From NCBI RefSeq assembly GCF_958298935.1, contig NC_084925.1, positions 13,327,001 to 13,391,000 on the forward strand: a stretch of DNA of 64,000 nucleotides. Direction: 5' to 3'. The notes under the pieces were generated by a model, which saw nothing but the letters and a program-made list of their open reading frames with translations, ran no database searches and was not told where the DNA came from. A program made the position numbers and the translations under genes. Origin of the DNA: Phragmites australis (lineage: Eukaryota; Streptophyta; Magnoliopsida; Poales; Poaceae). Of this stretch, positions 35,075 to 45,819 are shown in pieces (position 1 is the stretch's first letter; every line of letters begins with the position of its first letter).

Positions 35075-36293
35075 ATCTCTGTCATGCCAGGTTTTTCAAA
35101 AGAAAAACCCGGTGCATTCCACATGTATGCCAGGATCAGTTTCATCATATATGCGATGACATAACAAGTAATATACAGTTCTATATCAAACAAAATAACT
35201 TTATTGAAATAATTACCAGAGTTTTGAAGACAGCAACAGAAGAACACAAGAGGACTCCTAAGGATCTTCTGGGCACACCACAAGCAATCGACTGGGGGCA
35301 ACGCGACCCAGAATGCTCCGTCTTTATATAGCCTTCAGCTTCATTGATCTTGGTGAGGTCTTCTCTAACTGATCAACATTTATTATCAGAAATAGCAAGT
35401 GTGAGTACTTATCGTACTCCACAAGTGTAGGAAAAATATGACATAAGGGCTTATGACAAGAAAAGGTTAGACACTGGTTTACTGCACTAAGCAACCTTAA
35501 CATATGACTCCAGCAACAAGTATCCTGTTTACTAAGTGTGAAGACACAACTTAAATAAGAGGAACATCTCATCGGACCCCATCGGACTACCAAGCTCACC
35601 AGATATCCTATATCCGGCTACCAAAACTCACAAGATAATCTCATTACCTGGCTACCTGACCATCCAAACTAGGACCCTGATCCCAACTAATCAAGAGGAA
35701 GTCCAAGTTCGCTCTTGTCTGTGAGCATGGCTGATCGACCAGATTGAAACTGTACAGAGTCTGCATAGCTTTCCCCACGAGTCGTGATTCCTGTGTTGCT
35801 TCATACATCCGGGGTGTAGAGTCGGGGTCTCACTACAAGGCCTTTATAAAGCTCCCACCAACTTGCAGGCACCCACTGAGGTTTCACCGCTAACAGATGA
35901 TTACATCGCTGTAGAAATATGTCCAACGGTGCTCATAGAGTCAGAGTGGTGACTAATTAGTTGGCTAGGTCGTACCCATATAGGCCTCGTGGTTGTGCGG
36001 ATTAACTTGGTTACATGTTCAAGAACTGGTCCGTAGGATCCCACACAGGAACAACCACAAACCTGTCGTGCAGCACAATCTCAAACCAACCATCCTGTTA
36101 GGATCCCTATACCATGTGCTACAATTGATTACCACTCCCAATTCATGTTAAATAATCATTAGTCTAGTTTAACATTTACCCCAACCATGACAGCAACTAG
36201 CGTATGTACCCTTCCATTTCCCATGACTCATCAAGGATGACAAGGGTAATCATACAAAACCTAGTAAACCCTAATCATAGGCTTCCATTTTAG
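35075..36293 (-). repeat. Tekay-like LTR 3' part, minus strand
   Basis: The reverse complement of the 3' third of the LTR at 20800-22092: the same text around 'atcgactgggggcaacgcga' (35288), 'gagtcgtgattcctg' and 'cctaatcataggcttcc'. On the minus strand it ends 'cctggcatgaca' at 35075. Beyond 36293 the similarity stops at a GC-rich minisatellite. No internal region of this element is seen. Confidence 0.65.
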
Positions 36294-36339
36294 ACAACTG
36301 CTGAGCCCCTGTGGGGACCACCGGCGAAGGACTTCTTAG

Positions 36340-36660
36340 GCCATCGGGGAACTGTGAGTGCTCAGGGGCTACTGGATTCAGAGCCCCGAGCACTCTCTCC
36401 CGGATATGCCCTTTCTTGGTCCTCAGGGAACTCAGGTGCTCAGGGACCACTATTCATGGCCCTGAGCGCCCTCTCCCGGAACTTGACTACTCGGGTCCTC
36501 GGGGAACTCAGGTGCTCGGGGACCACTATTCATGGCCCCGAGCACCCTCTCCCGAAACTGTGACTTCTCTTGTCATCGGGGAACTCGGGTGCTCGGGGAC
36601 CACTATTCATGGTCCCGAGCACCCTCACCCGGAACTTGGCTTTCTTGCGTCGTCAGAGAA
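36340..36660 (+). repeat. Tandem repeat, about 76-bp unit, four copies
   Basis: Four consecutive units, each of the form cggggaactc.ggtgctcgggga, 'ccactattcatggccc', 'gagcaccctctcccgg' and a variable spacer, begin near 36346, 36427, 36500 and 36577. The first is the most diverged. It lies just upstream of Tat-clade gag sequence and is probably part of that element's LTR or leader. The overlapping open frames there are repeat artefacts. Confidence 0.7.
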
Positions 36661-36789
36661 ATAATCCCCGAGGGAGGGCGCCACATGGCACTCTGTTGTC
36701 CTAGCCTCGGGACTCGGGGACCCCTAGTTCCCATATCACCGATAATTTCCCTACTACCCTGACCGGTTTTGTTCGGTCTTGGTTGATGA

Positions 36790-37420
36790 ATCTCCCCTGC
36801 GGGTCGGTTCACTCCTGGGAGGACATGTGCGAACAGTTTGTCACCAACTTCCAGGGAACCTACGCCCTACCAGGGGTCAAGGACGACCTATATCAAGTCT
36901 GACAGCGACAAGACAAGTCATTACAAGACTACATCTGACACTTCACTGAGCGCCGAAACACCATTCCAAGGATCATAGGAGAATCCTTGGTCATAGCGTT
37001 CAAGAGGGGGGGGGTCAAGGACCAGATAATGGTCGAGAAGCTGGCCACCCGGGTAATTCAAAACACTACTGAGCTCCTTGAGCTTGCGAACAAATTCGCA
37101 TAGGCCATCAAGACCCGGAAGCGGCAGATCGACTCCAAGTCATGCCTGACATTCAACTGGCCTACCTCTTCCAAAGGAGCCAACCGGAAAAACAAGAAGA
37201 GCAAGCGGAAGGCCGAACCTCCAGAGGTCTTGGTAGTCGAAAAAGGGTCAGGGCTATTGCCCGATCCACCGTACAAATGCCCACGATCTAACCGAATGCA
37301 AGGTCGTACGAGGCATCATCGACCAGGAGCTCGGAGAGCACAAGAGCAAATGCGGCGACACTGATGATGACCAGCTGCCCCAACTAGTCGGCACTAGGGT
37401 ACCAACAGGCCGATCACATG
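36790..37420 (+). pseudogene. Tat-clade gypsy gag, broken
   Basis: Reads SWEDMCEQFVTNFQGTYALP and GVKDDLYQV, stop, QRQDKSLQDYI, stop, HFTERRNTIPRI. This is the retrotrans-gag core (W..M...F...F.G, L...Q...ESL..YI.RF). A run of eight G at 37007-37014 coincides with a frame change. A charged, Lys-rich stretch follows. There are many stops and the gag start is not identified. Confidence 0.65.
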
Positions 37421-38071
37421 GTCCATCACATCTTTGGAGGGGCCGCGACATATTTATCTAATAGGAAATACAAGTTGGTGGTCCGGGAAGTGTGGGTAAC
37501 CGCATCAGACCCGAGCTCATGCTTCAAGTGGTCAGAGGTCCTGCTCACCTTCAGCCAGGCCAACAATCCGGCATGCGTCAGATGCCCTGGTCGCTACCCC
37601 ATCATAGTCAAACCCACAGTACAGAACATCCGGCTAGGCCGCATGCTCGTCAATGATGGGAGCTCGATCAACCTTCTCTTCACCAATGCACTGGACGCCC
37701 TGCAAATTCCAAGAACCTCATTAAAGCCATCCCCACCATTCTTCGGGATCACCTCAGACTCCTCGGCCAAGCCGCTAGGACAAACCGAGCTACCAATCAC
37801 CTTCGGCTCGCCGGACAATTTCAGGACTAAAAAAGTCCTCTTCGTTGTGGCTGACTTCAGGACTGCGTATAACGCGATCCTCGGGCGACCGGCAATGGCC
37901 CAGTTCATGATCGTTGCTCACTACTCATACCAGGCAATCAAGATCCCTAGGCCAACAGGGGCCATCACCATTGCTGGCAACGCCAAGACAACCTTGCACT
38001 GCGACAAGAGGAGCCTCAACATGGTCAAGCTAACTCCCGGGTCACAGCCCGAGACCGCTGAACCCAGTTGA
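37418..38071 (+). pseudogene. Tat-clade aspartic protease region
   Basis: An open frame of 217 codons: HIFGGAATYLSNRKYKLVVR, then SEVLLTFSQANNPACVRCPG, YPIIVKPTVQNIRLGRMLVN, DGSSINLLFTNALDALQI and FRTAYNAILGRPAMAQFMIV. The layout (F...D......PH-like, then DGSS and the YNAILGRP motif) is the protease region of Tat/Athila gypsy elements. The active-site D-G-S-S is present, preceded by Asn where Asp is common. The C-terminal part leads into the inter-protease-RT linker. Confidence 0.75.
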
Positions 38072-39210
38072 CGGCCAGTAAAAGTCTAGGTCATCGGCAA
38101 CCCAGACGATCGACTCAAAGCAGTAAGCTTGGACGACACCAACCCGACTAAGACAGTCCAGATTGGGGCCTCGCTGGACCCCAAATAGGAACTCACGCTC
38201 ATCACCTTCCTTCGGGTGAACGCGGATGTCTTTTCATGTGGTCCGTCTGATATGCCCGAAGTCCCCAGGAATGTGATCAAGCATAAGCTGTCTATATGGT
38301 CAGATGCTTGACCCGTCAGGCAAAAGGTGCGTTGGCTCATGGCCGACCGGAAGGAAGCACTTCGACAAGAGATCGACAAGCTCCTGAAGGCAAGCTTTAT
38401 CCGGGAGGTGCAGTACCCAGAATGGCTGGCTAACCCAGTCATGGTATTAAAGCACAATGGTAAATAGAGGATGTGCGTCGACTTCACCGACCTGAACAAG
38501 GCATGCTCGAAAGATCTTTTTCCCCTTCCCCAAATCGACCAACTGGTTGACTCAACTGCCGGCAGCAAGCTGTTATGCTTCTTAGATGCCTCATCGGGGT
38601 ACCATCAGATTAGCATGTGTAGGGGGGATGAAGAAAAAACAGCTTTTGTTACACCCTTTGGGGTCTTTTGTTATGTAAAAATACCTTTTGGCCTGAAAAG
38701 CGCCAGCGCCACTTACCAACGGTGCATTCAACTCATTCTCCGATCACAGCTCAGGAGAAACGTCGAGGCATACGTGGACGATGTTGTCGTCAAAAGTCAG
38801 ATCAAGACGGACATGGTCGCCAATCTCCAAGAAACATTTGATAATCTCCAGAAGTACTGCATGAAGCTGAACCCGAAGAAGTGTGCGTTCGGGGTTCCGT
38901 CAGGAAAGCTGCTGGGATTCCTCATATCTCATCGGGGGATTGAGGTGAACCCTGACAAAATCAGAGCCATTGACCAGATGCGGCTGCCGACTAGGTTAAA
39001 GGAAGTTCAGAAACTAACGGGATGCATTGCTGCTTTGAGCAGGTTCATCTCAAGGCTGAGGGAAAAGGGACTGCCACTCTTCAAACTCCTGAAGAAAAAC
39101 GACCACTTCCTTTGGACAGCGGAGGTGAAAACAGCATTCCAAGAACTCAAAAGGTACCTCTCCACCCCCTCCCATACTAACCGCACCTCGGTCCAATGAG
39201 GAGCTCTTGC
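38072..39210 (+). pseudogene. Tat-clade reverse transcriptase
   Basis: The frame 38471-39199 carries most RT blocks: MCVDFTDLNKACSKDLFPLP, SGYHQISM, KTAFVTPFGVFCYVKIPFGL, SATYQR and the catalytic YVDDVVVKS (about 38771-38797). The thumb/connection follows with LGFLISHRGIEVNPDKIRAI and LTGCIAALSRFISRLREKGL. Upstream pieces (KHKLSIWSDA, stop, QKVRWLMADRKEALRQEIDK) belong to the RT start. A TAG at about 38465 stands where the family has Trp before RMCVDF. YVDD is intact, but the surrounding stops prevent expression as a whole. Confidence 0.85.
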
Positions 39211-39905
39211 TCTATATTGTCGTGACACCATAGGTCGCAAGTGCGGTTCTGATCGCTAAGTGAGAGGGCCTCTAGCGACCAGTATACTATGTTAGCGAAG
39301 TCTTACATGACGCCAAGGCTTGGTACCCATAGGCTCAGAAACTGCTGTACGTCATAATGATAGCCTCTCGCAAGCTCAAACACTACTTCCAGGCTTACAA
39401 AATCAAGGTGATTTCCTCATTTCCAATTAGGGAAATTCTCCATAATAGAGATGCAACAGGGAGAACAGCAAAGTGAGCAGTAGAGCTCGAGGGATTCGAC
39501 CTCCAGTTCGTCCCCCGAACTTCTATCAAGTTCCAAGCGCTGGCTGATTTTGTAGCCGAATGGTCGTCCTTAGAGCCCGAGCAGGTGCAGCGACCGGAGG
39601 CGAACGAGCATTGGACCATGCATTTCGACGGGTCATTCATGCTAAAGGGAGCCAGATCTGGTGTGGTTTTGACCTCACCCACTGGTGACATCCGCAGGTA
39701 CGTCGTTCATATATATTTTCTAGCCACTAATAACACTGTTGAATAACCAGGTGCAAAAGGAGTTTTAGTGCTTTGACCCGACAATGGTGGCATACCTCAC
39801 TGAAGTGAGAAAACTAGAGCGACGCTTCATCAGCTTTGAGGTCAAGCACGTCCCTCGCAAGGACAACTTACTAGCTAATGAGCTAGCCCATCTAGCTTCT
39901 CACAT
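39211..39905 (+). pseudogene. Tat-clade double RNase H region
   Basis: After RT come a decayed gypsy RNase H (VSEVLHDAKAWYP, LLYVIMIASRKLKHYFQAYK; about 39290-39410) and a second, archaeal-type RNase H: ALADFVAEW, then HWTMHFDGSFMLKGARSGVV, LTSPTGDIRRYVVHIYFLAT and NNTVE (about 39540-39745), then VRKLERRFISFEVKHVPRKD and NLLANELAHLAS (39784-39900). Two RNase H domains mark the Tat lineage. Integrase is absent: after 'AHLAS' the sequence changes to unrelated pyrimidine-rich DNA. Confidence 0.75.
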
Positions 39906-40009
39906 TCCACCTCCTTTCCGCCTCTACGTCTCTCCTCTAAGCCCAGATTGCCCATCTCCTCTCCCCGCCCTTCCTCTTTCTGGGCTATGTGAGCAGTGTT
40001 TGTCAAGGC

Positions 40010-40137
40010 AATGAGGTTAACACTGAGAAGAAAAAGCAATTTGGAAAGCGAGAAGAAAACTTGAAGATCAAGATCCTTTATCTCATTTTTCGATCTGCCC
40101 GAATCTCGGGGGCGAGATTCCTTTAAGGAGGTAGATT
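40010..40137 (+). pseudogene. 3' end of a Tekay-like polyprotein with polypurine tract
   Basis: Decayed text parallel to the chromodomain end at 3000-3106: gcgagaagaaaacttgaag, 'ctgcccgaatctcggggg' and cgagattcctttaaggaggtag, then the LTR. Only about 130 bases of internal region remain, joined to Tat-derived and unassigned DNA upstream. Confidence 0.7.
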
Positions 40138-43100
40138 TGTAACACCTTGATTTTCAGATTTCTCAAATTTTTAAAATTTTCCAAGAGTATTGAATAGCTT
40201 CACTAGTAGTATAGGTTTAAAACCTATTTTCTTAATTAATCAATCAATATAGGTTATTATTTTCTGTGCATTGCATGCTGAGTTTTGTTAGAAACCAGGA
40301 AAATGCATTAGAGTTCTTCTTTTTCTTTCTCTTTGGTGTTTTGAGTGAAAAAGATTTCGAAAAGGTTTTTACAAAACTCAGTAGTGAATAAGTTAAGGAT
40401 CTTAATGGTTGGAATTCAAAATCCTTGAATTCATCATCTATTCAATCCTTGACTATACCTGATCCTTCTCCAGGTCAATTCAAATCTTATCCAAATCTTT
40501 GTTTAAAGTCAATATCTCCACTTTCTCAAAATTCTACCCAAAATCTAAATTCAAATTCCTTATCTAGTCCTATTCTTGTTCAACCTCATCTTTTTTCGTT
40601 TCTCTTAAATTCACTCCGAACTCAATTCAAATTCAAACCCTATTCAAATTTCTCTGCAAAAGTTTTTTTTCTAAACCCTAGATATATCTAAAGTGTCTTT
40701 GGGCTCAATCTTGCTCAAGTCCAAACCCTTAGCCAAGTCATCTAGAAGGCCCAACAAAGGATCCACGAAATCTGTAAATTTTCGCGGAGTCCTAGACTGC
40801 CTCATCTTCTCATAATGTTTCGGAGTTCAAAACGGCCTCAAATGCAAATCTTGACAATACCAAAGTTGTAGGTCTTGTCTAGAGCTTCGATTTGAACCTA
40901 TGGAAGTCCCATTTTGGATAATGAAGCTAGGAGTTATGGCCCCCGAAATCAGTGCAGCGCAGAGAAGTCCGAATTCAAACAGTTTATCTTGTGATGCATT
41001 TTTGGAAATCAAGATGACATTTTCAGAAGTTCCAATGACTACCAAAGTTAAGATCTTTTCGAGTACCACAATTTAGAATCAAGAAATGTCTAATTTGGAG
41101 TCCGGACGATGGAGATATCATCCTCGGAATACAGAGCTGCGAAAAAGTAAATCGTAACCGACTCAAACTCTAATCCAATTCGTCTTTGGTTTGGACTCTA
41201 CCTCAACCAGCCACCCCTAGATCTATATATATCAGTTGCACGCCCTCTCCTACCTCTATTCCACACCCCCAAGCCCTAGAAGTTGTTGCTGCCCTGCCCG
41301 TGCGTCGCCGGAGCCGTCGCCACCACCGCCCGTGATGCGCTACGTTGTCTTCTCCGTGAATCCTTCTTCCTCGACCACCAAAGCAAAGTGAGGACCTCTT
41401 CTTCTCCTCCCTTACTACTATTTTAGAATCATACTAAGTCCCTAGCCCCGGCCAAAGCCCGATCTACGCCACCACAGTCATCACCGTCGCGGACAGCCGC
41501 AGGACAGCCGCGCTGTAGCTGATTGGCATCGATATTCTCGACCGACCAGAGGTCAAATCACCAAGTTCTTTCACCGGTGCATGCCCCATGATGTTCCCCA
41601 CGCCCTCACCAACCAGGTCGGCCAGTAGATTAGCCAAACTATCGAAATCAAGGTCGACATACCCGCTGTCCGGTTTTTGGACGCATTCTGCGCGCGCACC
41701 AGATTTGCATTCGCGTTCCCCGTCAATCCGAAAGCCATATGGATGGACCAACCGTGTCATGGCGTGTCCCATGGAGTCTTCTACATGACCCTAGGAGCCC
41801 ATCCCCGTTTGTGCAGCGACATGACCAGGACGCCATTGCCAACCACAGCACATCGCAGTCATCACCCATCTCATCTATGCTGATCATTCTTCCTCTCAGT
41901 GGATGATCTACCAAAAACTATGCCATAGCATTGTGTTCCCGGGTTATATGAACATCTTTGTTCAAACGGTTTCTCAAATTTGATAGCCAATCTCCTAGAA
42001 CGTGAGTGTCTTCATTCCTACATTTGTTCGTGGTCACCACCAAACCTAGCATCAGTCATCGCTGTTTTGCCATTACCTCGGATGACCCCTTCAAAAACCA
42101 ACCATACCGCTAAGTTAGTATTTCCGCGTTCTACGCTATGCTTCCCTCGTTTCACTGAAACACCACTGAAGCCGACATCGATATCTGTGGCCACATTCCC
42201 GGTCGCCATCTCCGACGAAACCCGAACCACCACCGCTACATAAAGTCACAAGTAGTATCCTTAACCTAGAAGCGCATCCTTCGCCCTTTTTTATCCATCA
42301 TATGTGGTTGAGACTAGACCTTAGTGTATCCCTTCTTTAATCCCAGATGGTACTTGCATAGCATGCCAAGTCAGCGCCACATCATTCTTCTTAGCCTAGT
42401 CAGCGAAGTCTAGTCTGCCCTACACTTCTTGAATCTTGCGCAATAATATTGTCAAGCCTGACACAGTGATTGTGCAATAAACTAATCGCCAAAATCAGTA
42501 TTTCCTTTTTAGTCTAATCCATCTCTCGAAAGCTCATTCTCTTTTCATCTTAACTCCGATTTCGGCGATTGATGCGTCTAAATATTTCTAAAATCATCCC
42601 TATCCAACCATAGTGTTTTAAAAGTGTTTTGATGATATTTGGTATGTTGTTCTTAGTGTTTTTCTTTGTGTTATTTATCGGTAGTTCTCGCGATTAGTTG
42701 ATAACGTTCCACAGCAGTTCAAGACCAAGATTTCGACAATACTGAGCAGCATTGGGAAAAAGGCAAGTGTCCTTGATCATATTGAACCTATGTTTTTAAA
42801 TATTTTATTTTACAAAATTGCATGCAGAGTCAATATGATGGGTAGTTACCAATGTTAGGGTTTTCCCTAGATTTTCCCTTATCATCCCTTGGAACCTAGA
42901 TGGTTTATGGTTAGGTGTCATTTGTGGGTAGATTACTTAGCCATGCTTTTGGGATGTTAAGAAGTGTCATGATCTTGACTAATGAACATATACAACATTG
43001 ATGGTTAATTTGTTAATGGTCTAGCAACATGGAACCTTAGGCCTTGAGCAAAGTAGTTTTGATGGTTGTCATGGTTATGATGTTGGTTTAGTGTTTGCTC

Positions 43101-44172
43101 AAGTAACCTAAGTAAGGACCGGTTCGTGGAGCGACAACCTAAGAAGTAACGTACCAACCATGAGGCTGATATGACTAAGGCGTGACATACTGATTAGAGT
43201 CTATCTAGTGTATGTTGGGTCAGCACAAAAGGGGGCTTCTGGGTAGGAGCTTTGCTTGCGTAAAGTTTGGCGGTGAAACCTAGTGGGCAAACACATACTG
43301 GATTAGTCTCTGGTTGGTGGCAAGTATCATACAGTGATTCTTGGTGGCACACAACTGGCGTGTGTTAAGTGTTTCGCCAACACGGCAACATGGAATTCAC
43401 TGACTTGTGGGGAAAGCTGGATAACCTCTGCAGAGTGTAAAACTGTTATAACAGCCGTGCTCACAGATATGAGAGACTTGGATCCTCACATGATTAGTGG
43501 GTTGTGGTTATGGTTCTAGTACAGGGAGTACTAGATAGTTGTGGTTATAGTTCTGGTACAGGGAGTACTAGATAGTTATGGTTATAGTTCTAGTACAGGG
43601 AGTACTAGATGGTTGTGGTTTTGGTTATAGTATAGGGAGTACTAGACGGTTATGGTATGCAAGGTGGGGAGCCTTGTATGCTGTGTGTTGGACTATATGG
43701 GTTACATTCACTTAATAATTGTTTAATACTTTTGAGTCCAAATATGTTTTCATTACTCTTATTTACGCAAATATACCATGTGTTAGCCTATTCTTGATAT
43801 AAGCCTGCATATCATTACTTTCCCCCACTTGCTGAGTACTCTATATGCTCACACTTGCTATTTTCCCTACACCATGCGACATGTATGCTGCTGCTCAGTG
43901 AGTGAAGATATTGAAGACTATCAAGACATGGTTGTGATGTTCTAGGCGCGTGTCTCCCGGTCAGTTGCCTGTGGTGTTGTTGGGCACCAGTGCTTCTATT
44001 CCGCTGCAGATATCTTCATAGAAGACAATATATGTCAATTGCTGTAAGAGTTTAACGTTATTTAATAAAAGTATTGCTTTTGTTACTTCACCTGTGACGT
44101 CCTTATGTGTGTTGAACATCCTGGACACACATAAGCTGCATCTGGTTTTGGCCGTTAAAACCGGGTGTGACA
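40138..44172 (+). repeat. 4.04-kb LTR of a Tekay-like element
   Basis: It starts TGTAACACC after a purine-rich tract and ends GGGTGTGACA at 44172. The 3' part (from about 42640) is closely similar to 4560-6067 in the plus LTR at 3107-6067, with shared 'cttgatcatattgaacctat' and 'gtccttatgtgtgttg'. The U3 half is about 1 kb longer and different. A TATA-like ctatatatat lies near 41223, before a GC-rich leader. A 37-bp unit with acagggagtactaga is present four times (43500-43650). No primer binding site follows, so this is a 3' or solo LTR. Confidence 0.82.
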
Positions 44173-45616
44173 CCCAGCCACTCCTCTTCTCCCTCCCTCT
44201 CATTCTCCGCTCTTTCTGGGTTGTGATGCCAAGCCCCGGCCCACTTCGTTTCGCGTCAGGACAATGTTGTCACTATCCTGCGCCTTCGTCAACCTCGCAT
44301 AAGGGACTATTTTCCATCCAAATCTGACTCAGTGCCGTTGAGCCAAGCCGACGAATTAGACCTAGAGTTCTCTAGGAGACCACCAAATCTAGATCCTGGG
44401 ACCTCGATGATCCTCTGGTCCATGTTAATTTTGGTTAGGCGCGTTCAAATGAGGAAATCCATCTTAGACATGACCCTACCACCGCACAAAGTTCTTTCAA
44501 ATTCAATTGAATTCGGGATGGAATCCAGCTAGAATCTTGTTTGTTAGACTCCATGTGTTGTTTGATAACCTTTGCCCACCTTATCCCCTCTAGTGTTCGG
44601 TTCAAACTTGGAAAACCGAGTTCAAAACTAGCCGGCCACCGCCAAACCCTAACCGTAATGAAGCCGGACTCCCTGAGCCCTGGATCCATAAATAGAGGCC
44701 CCTGCGCTCTTCCGATACCATCCCAAGGTTTTTTCCCAAGTTTTTGTCGAGGGAGAGGCACTAAGACGCCTTGTCCGAGGAGCTCTGAAGACCTTCGCTG
44801 CTTTCGCCGAGCACCTGTGAAGTCGTCCGATTGCCTCGGATTTCCCCAATTGTGTTTGCCGTCGCATGGTCGTCGATATCTACCACTCATCGGATTATAT
44901 CGAGCAGCGTGAGGCGGTTTTGGCGAATCTCCGGCCAAGCGCCGCCGCGAAGCAAGGAGTCATTGTTGTCTCCTACACTAGAAGCAAGCAAGGTGAGCTA
45001 CCACCATTAGATCCCGAGCGTGTGGTCTACATTAGAAACTTGGATACACCTTTGTCCGATTGAATCTGTGCCATCCGATTTAGATCTGGTGGTTTGGAAT
45101 TAAAGAGGTCACGCCTAGTCAGCCCTGCCATATCAACACATCTTGCCTGCATTTAGTCCATGTGTCAATGCCAAGTCAGTTTGTTTGCACATGGAAACTA
45201 GGTGTCAACCACGTATCAGATCCAATCAGACATGTTTTCCCTTTTTTCACTTAAACATGTCGTTGATGTCATAATTAGTAATAATAATGAAATAAAATAG
45301 TTTTTAGTATAAAAATAATTATGTTAGTTAGTTTATTTTGATAATAGTTTTTATAATGTTTATTAATTTTGTTTAATGTTTTTATAGGGTTAAATAAGTC
45401 CAATAATTTCTAATAAATTCCAAAAAATCCTAGAAAATCATATATTGATCTAGAAAATCCTAGAAAAATTCATAATCACATAGTCTTACATGTAGTTCAT
45501 CTTTTGCCACATTTTAATCTTTCAAAAGCCATAACTTGTCAACCATAGATCTTATTTGATCTATTCTTTTGCCAAAATTTCCAGAAAAACCAAATCTATT
45601 GAGTAATTCTGATTGT
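44173..45616 (+). repeat. LTR-like promoter and leader segment, unassigned
   Basis: Immediately after the 4-kb LTR. It has a TATA-like ccataaatagagg (about 44686-44698), a leader with a 65-codon frame (44866-45063, MVVDIYHSSDYIEQREAV...) and AT-rich text with 'gtcaagtcag'-like and 'aattccaaaaaatccta' phrases similar in style to other LTRs here. I think it is an older Tekay-like LTR into which the others inserted, but no end is visible. The 65-codon frame matches no protein I recognise. Confidence 0.35.
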
Positions 45617-45819
45617 AGGGTTTTTAGGGTGAATCCTATCTCAACCAATCATTAGATGGCGTGAGGCGACCGACTGCTCCCTTTTAATGTTGCGCTGGAC
45701 CACTAGGGACCGAAACCTTGAGTCAGTTTAGTCACCCCTGAACAGGGCACATAGTAGAGTCAGACTCCCTTAGGAAATGAAATAAAACACCAAGGCAAGG
45801 TTAGCCCAAGATCACACCA
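45617..45819 (-). repeat. Copia 3' LTR, truncated
   Basis: About 203 bases matching 51971-52170 (ggtttttagg, 'caaccaatcattagatgg', 'ctttagtcacccctga'-like text, 'ggttagcccaagatcacacca'). On the minus strand it starts TGGTGTGATC right after an aaggggga-type purine tract (45820-45832), as expected for a 3' LTR. The part equivalent to 51683-51970 is missing. Confidence 0.8.

Noticed and set aside
36311..36812. Frames of 69-117 codons over the minisatellite
   Set aside because: Repeat-generated; the same phrase recurs with each 76-bp unit.
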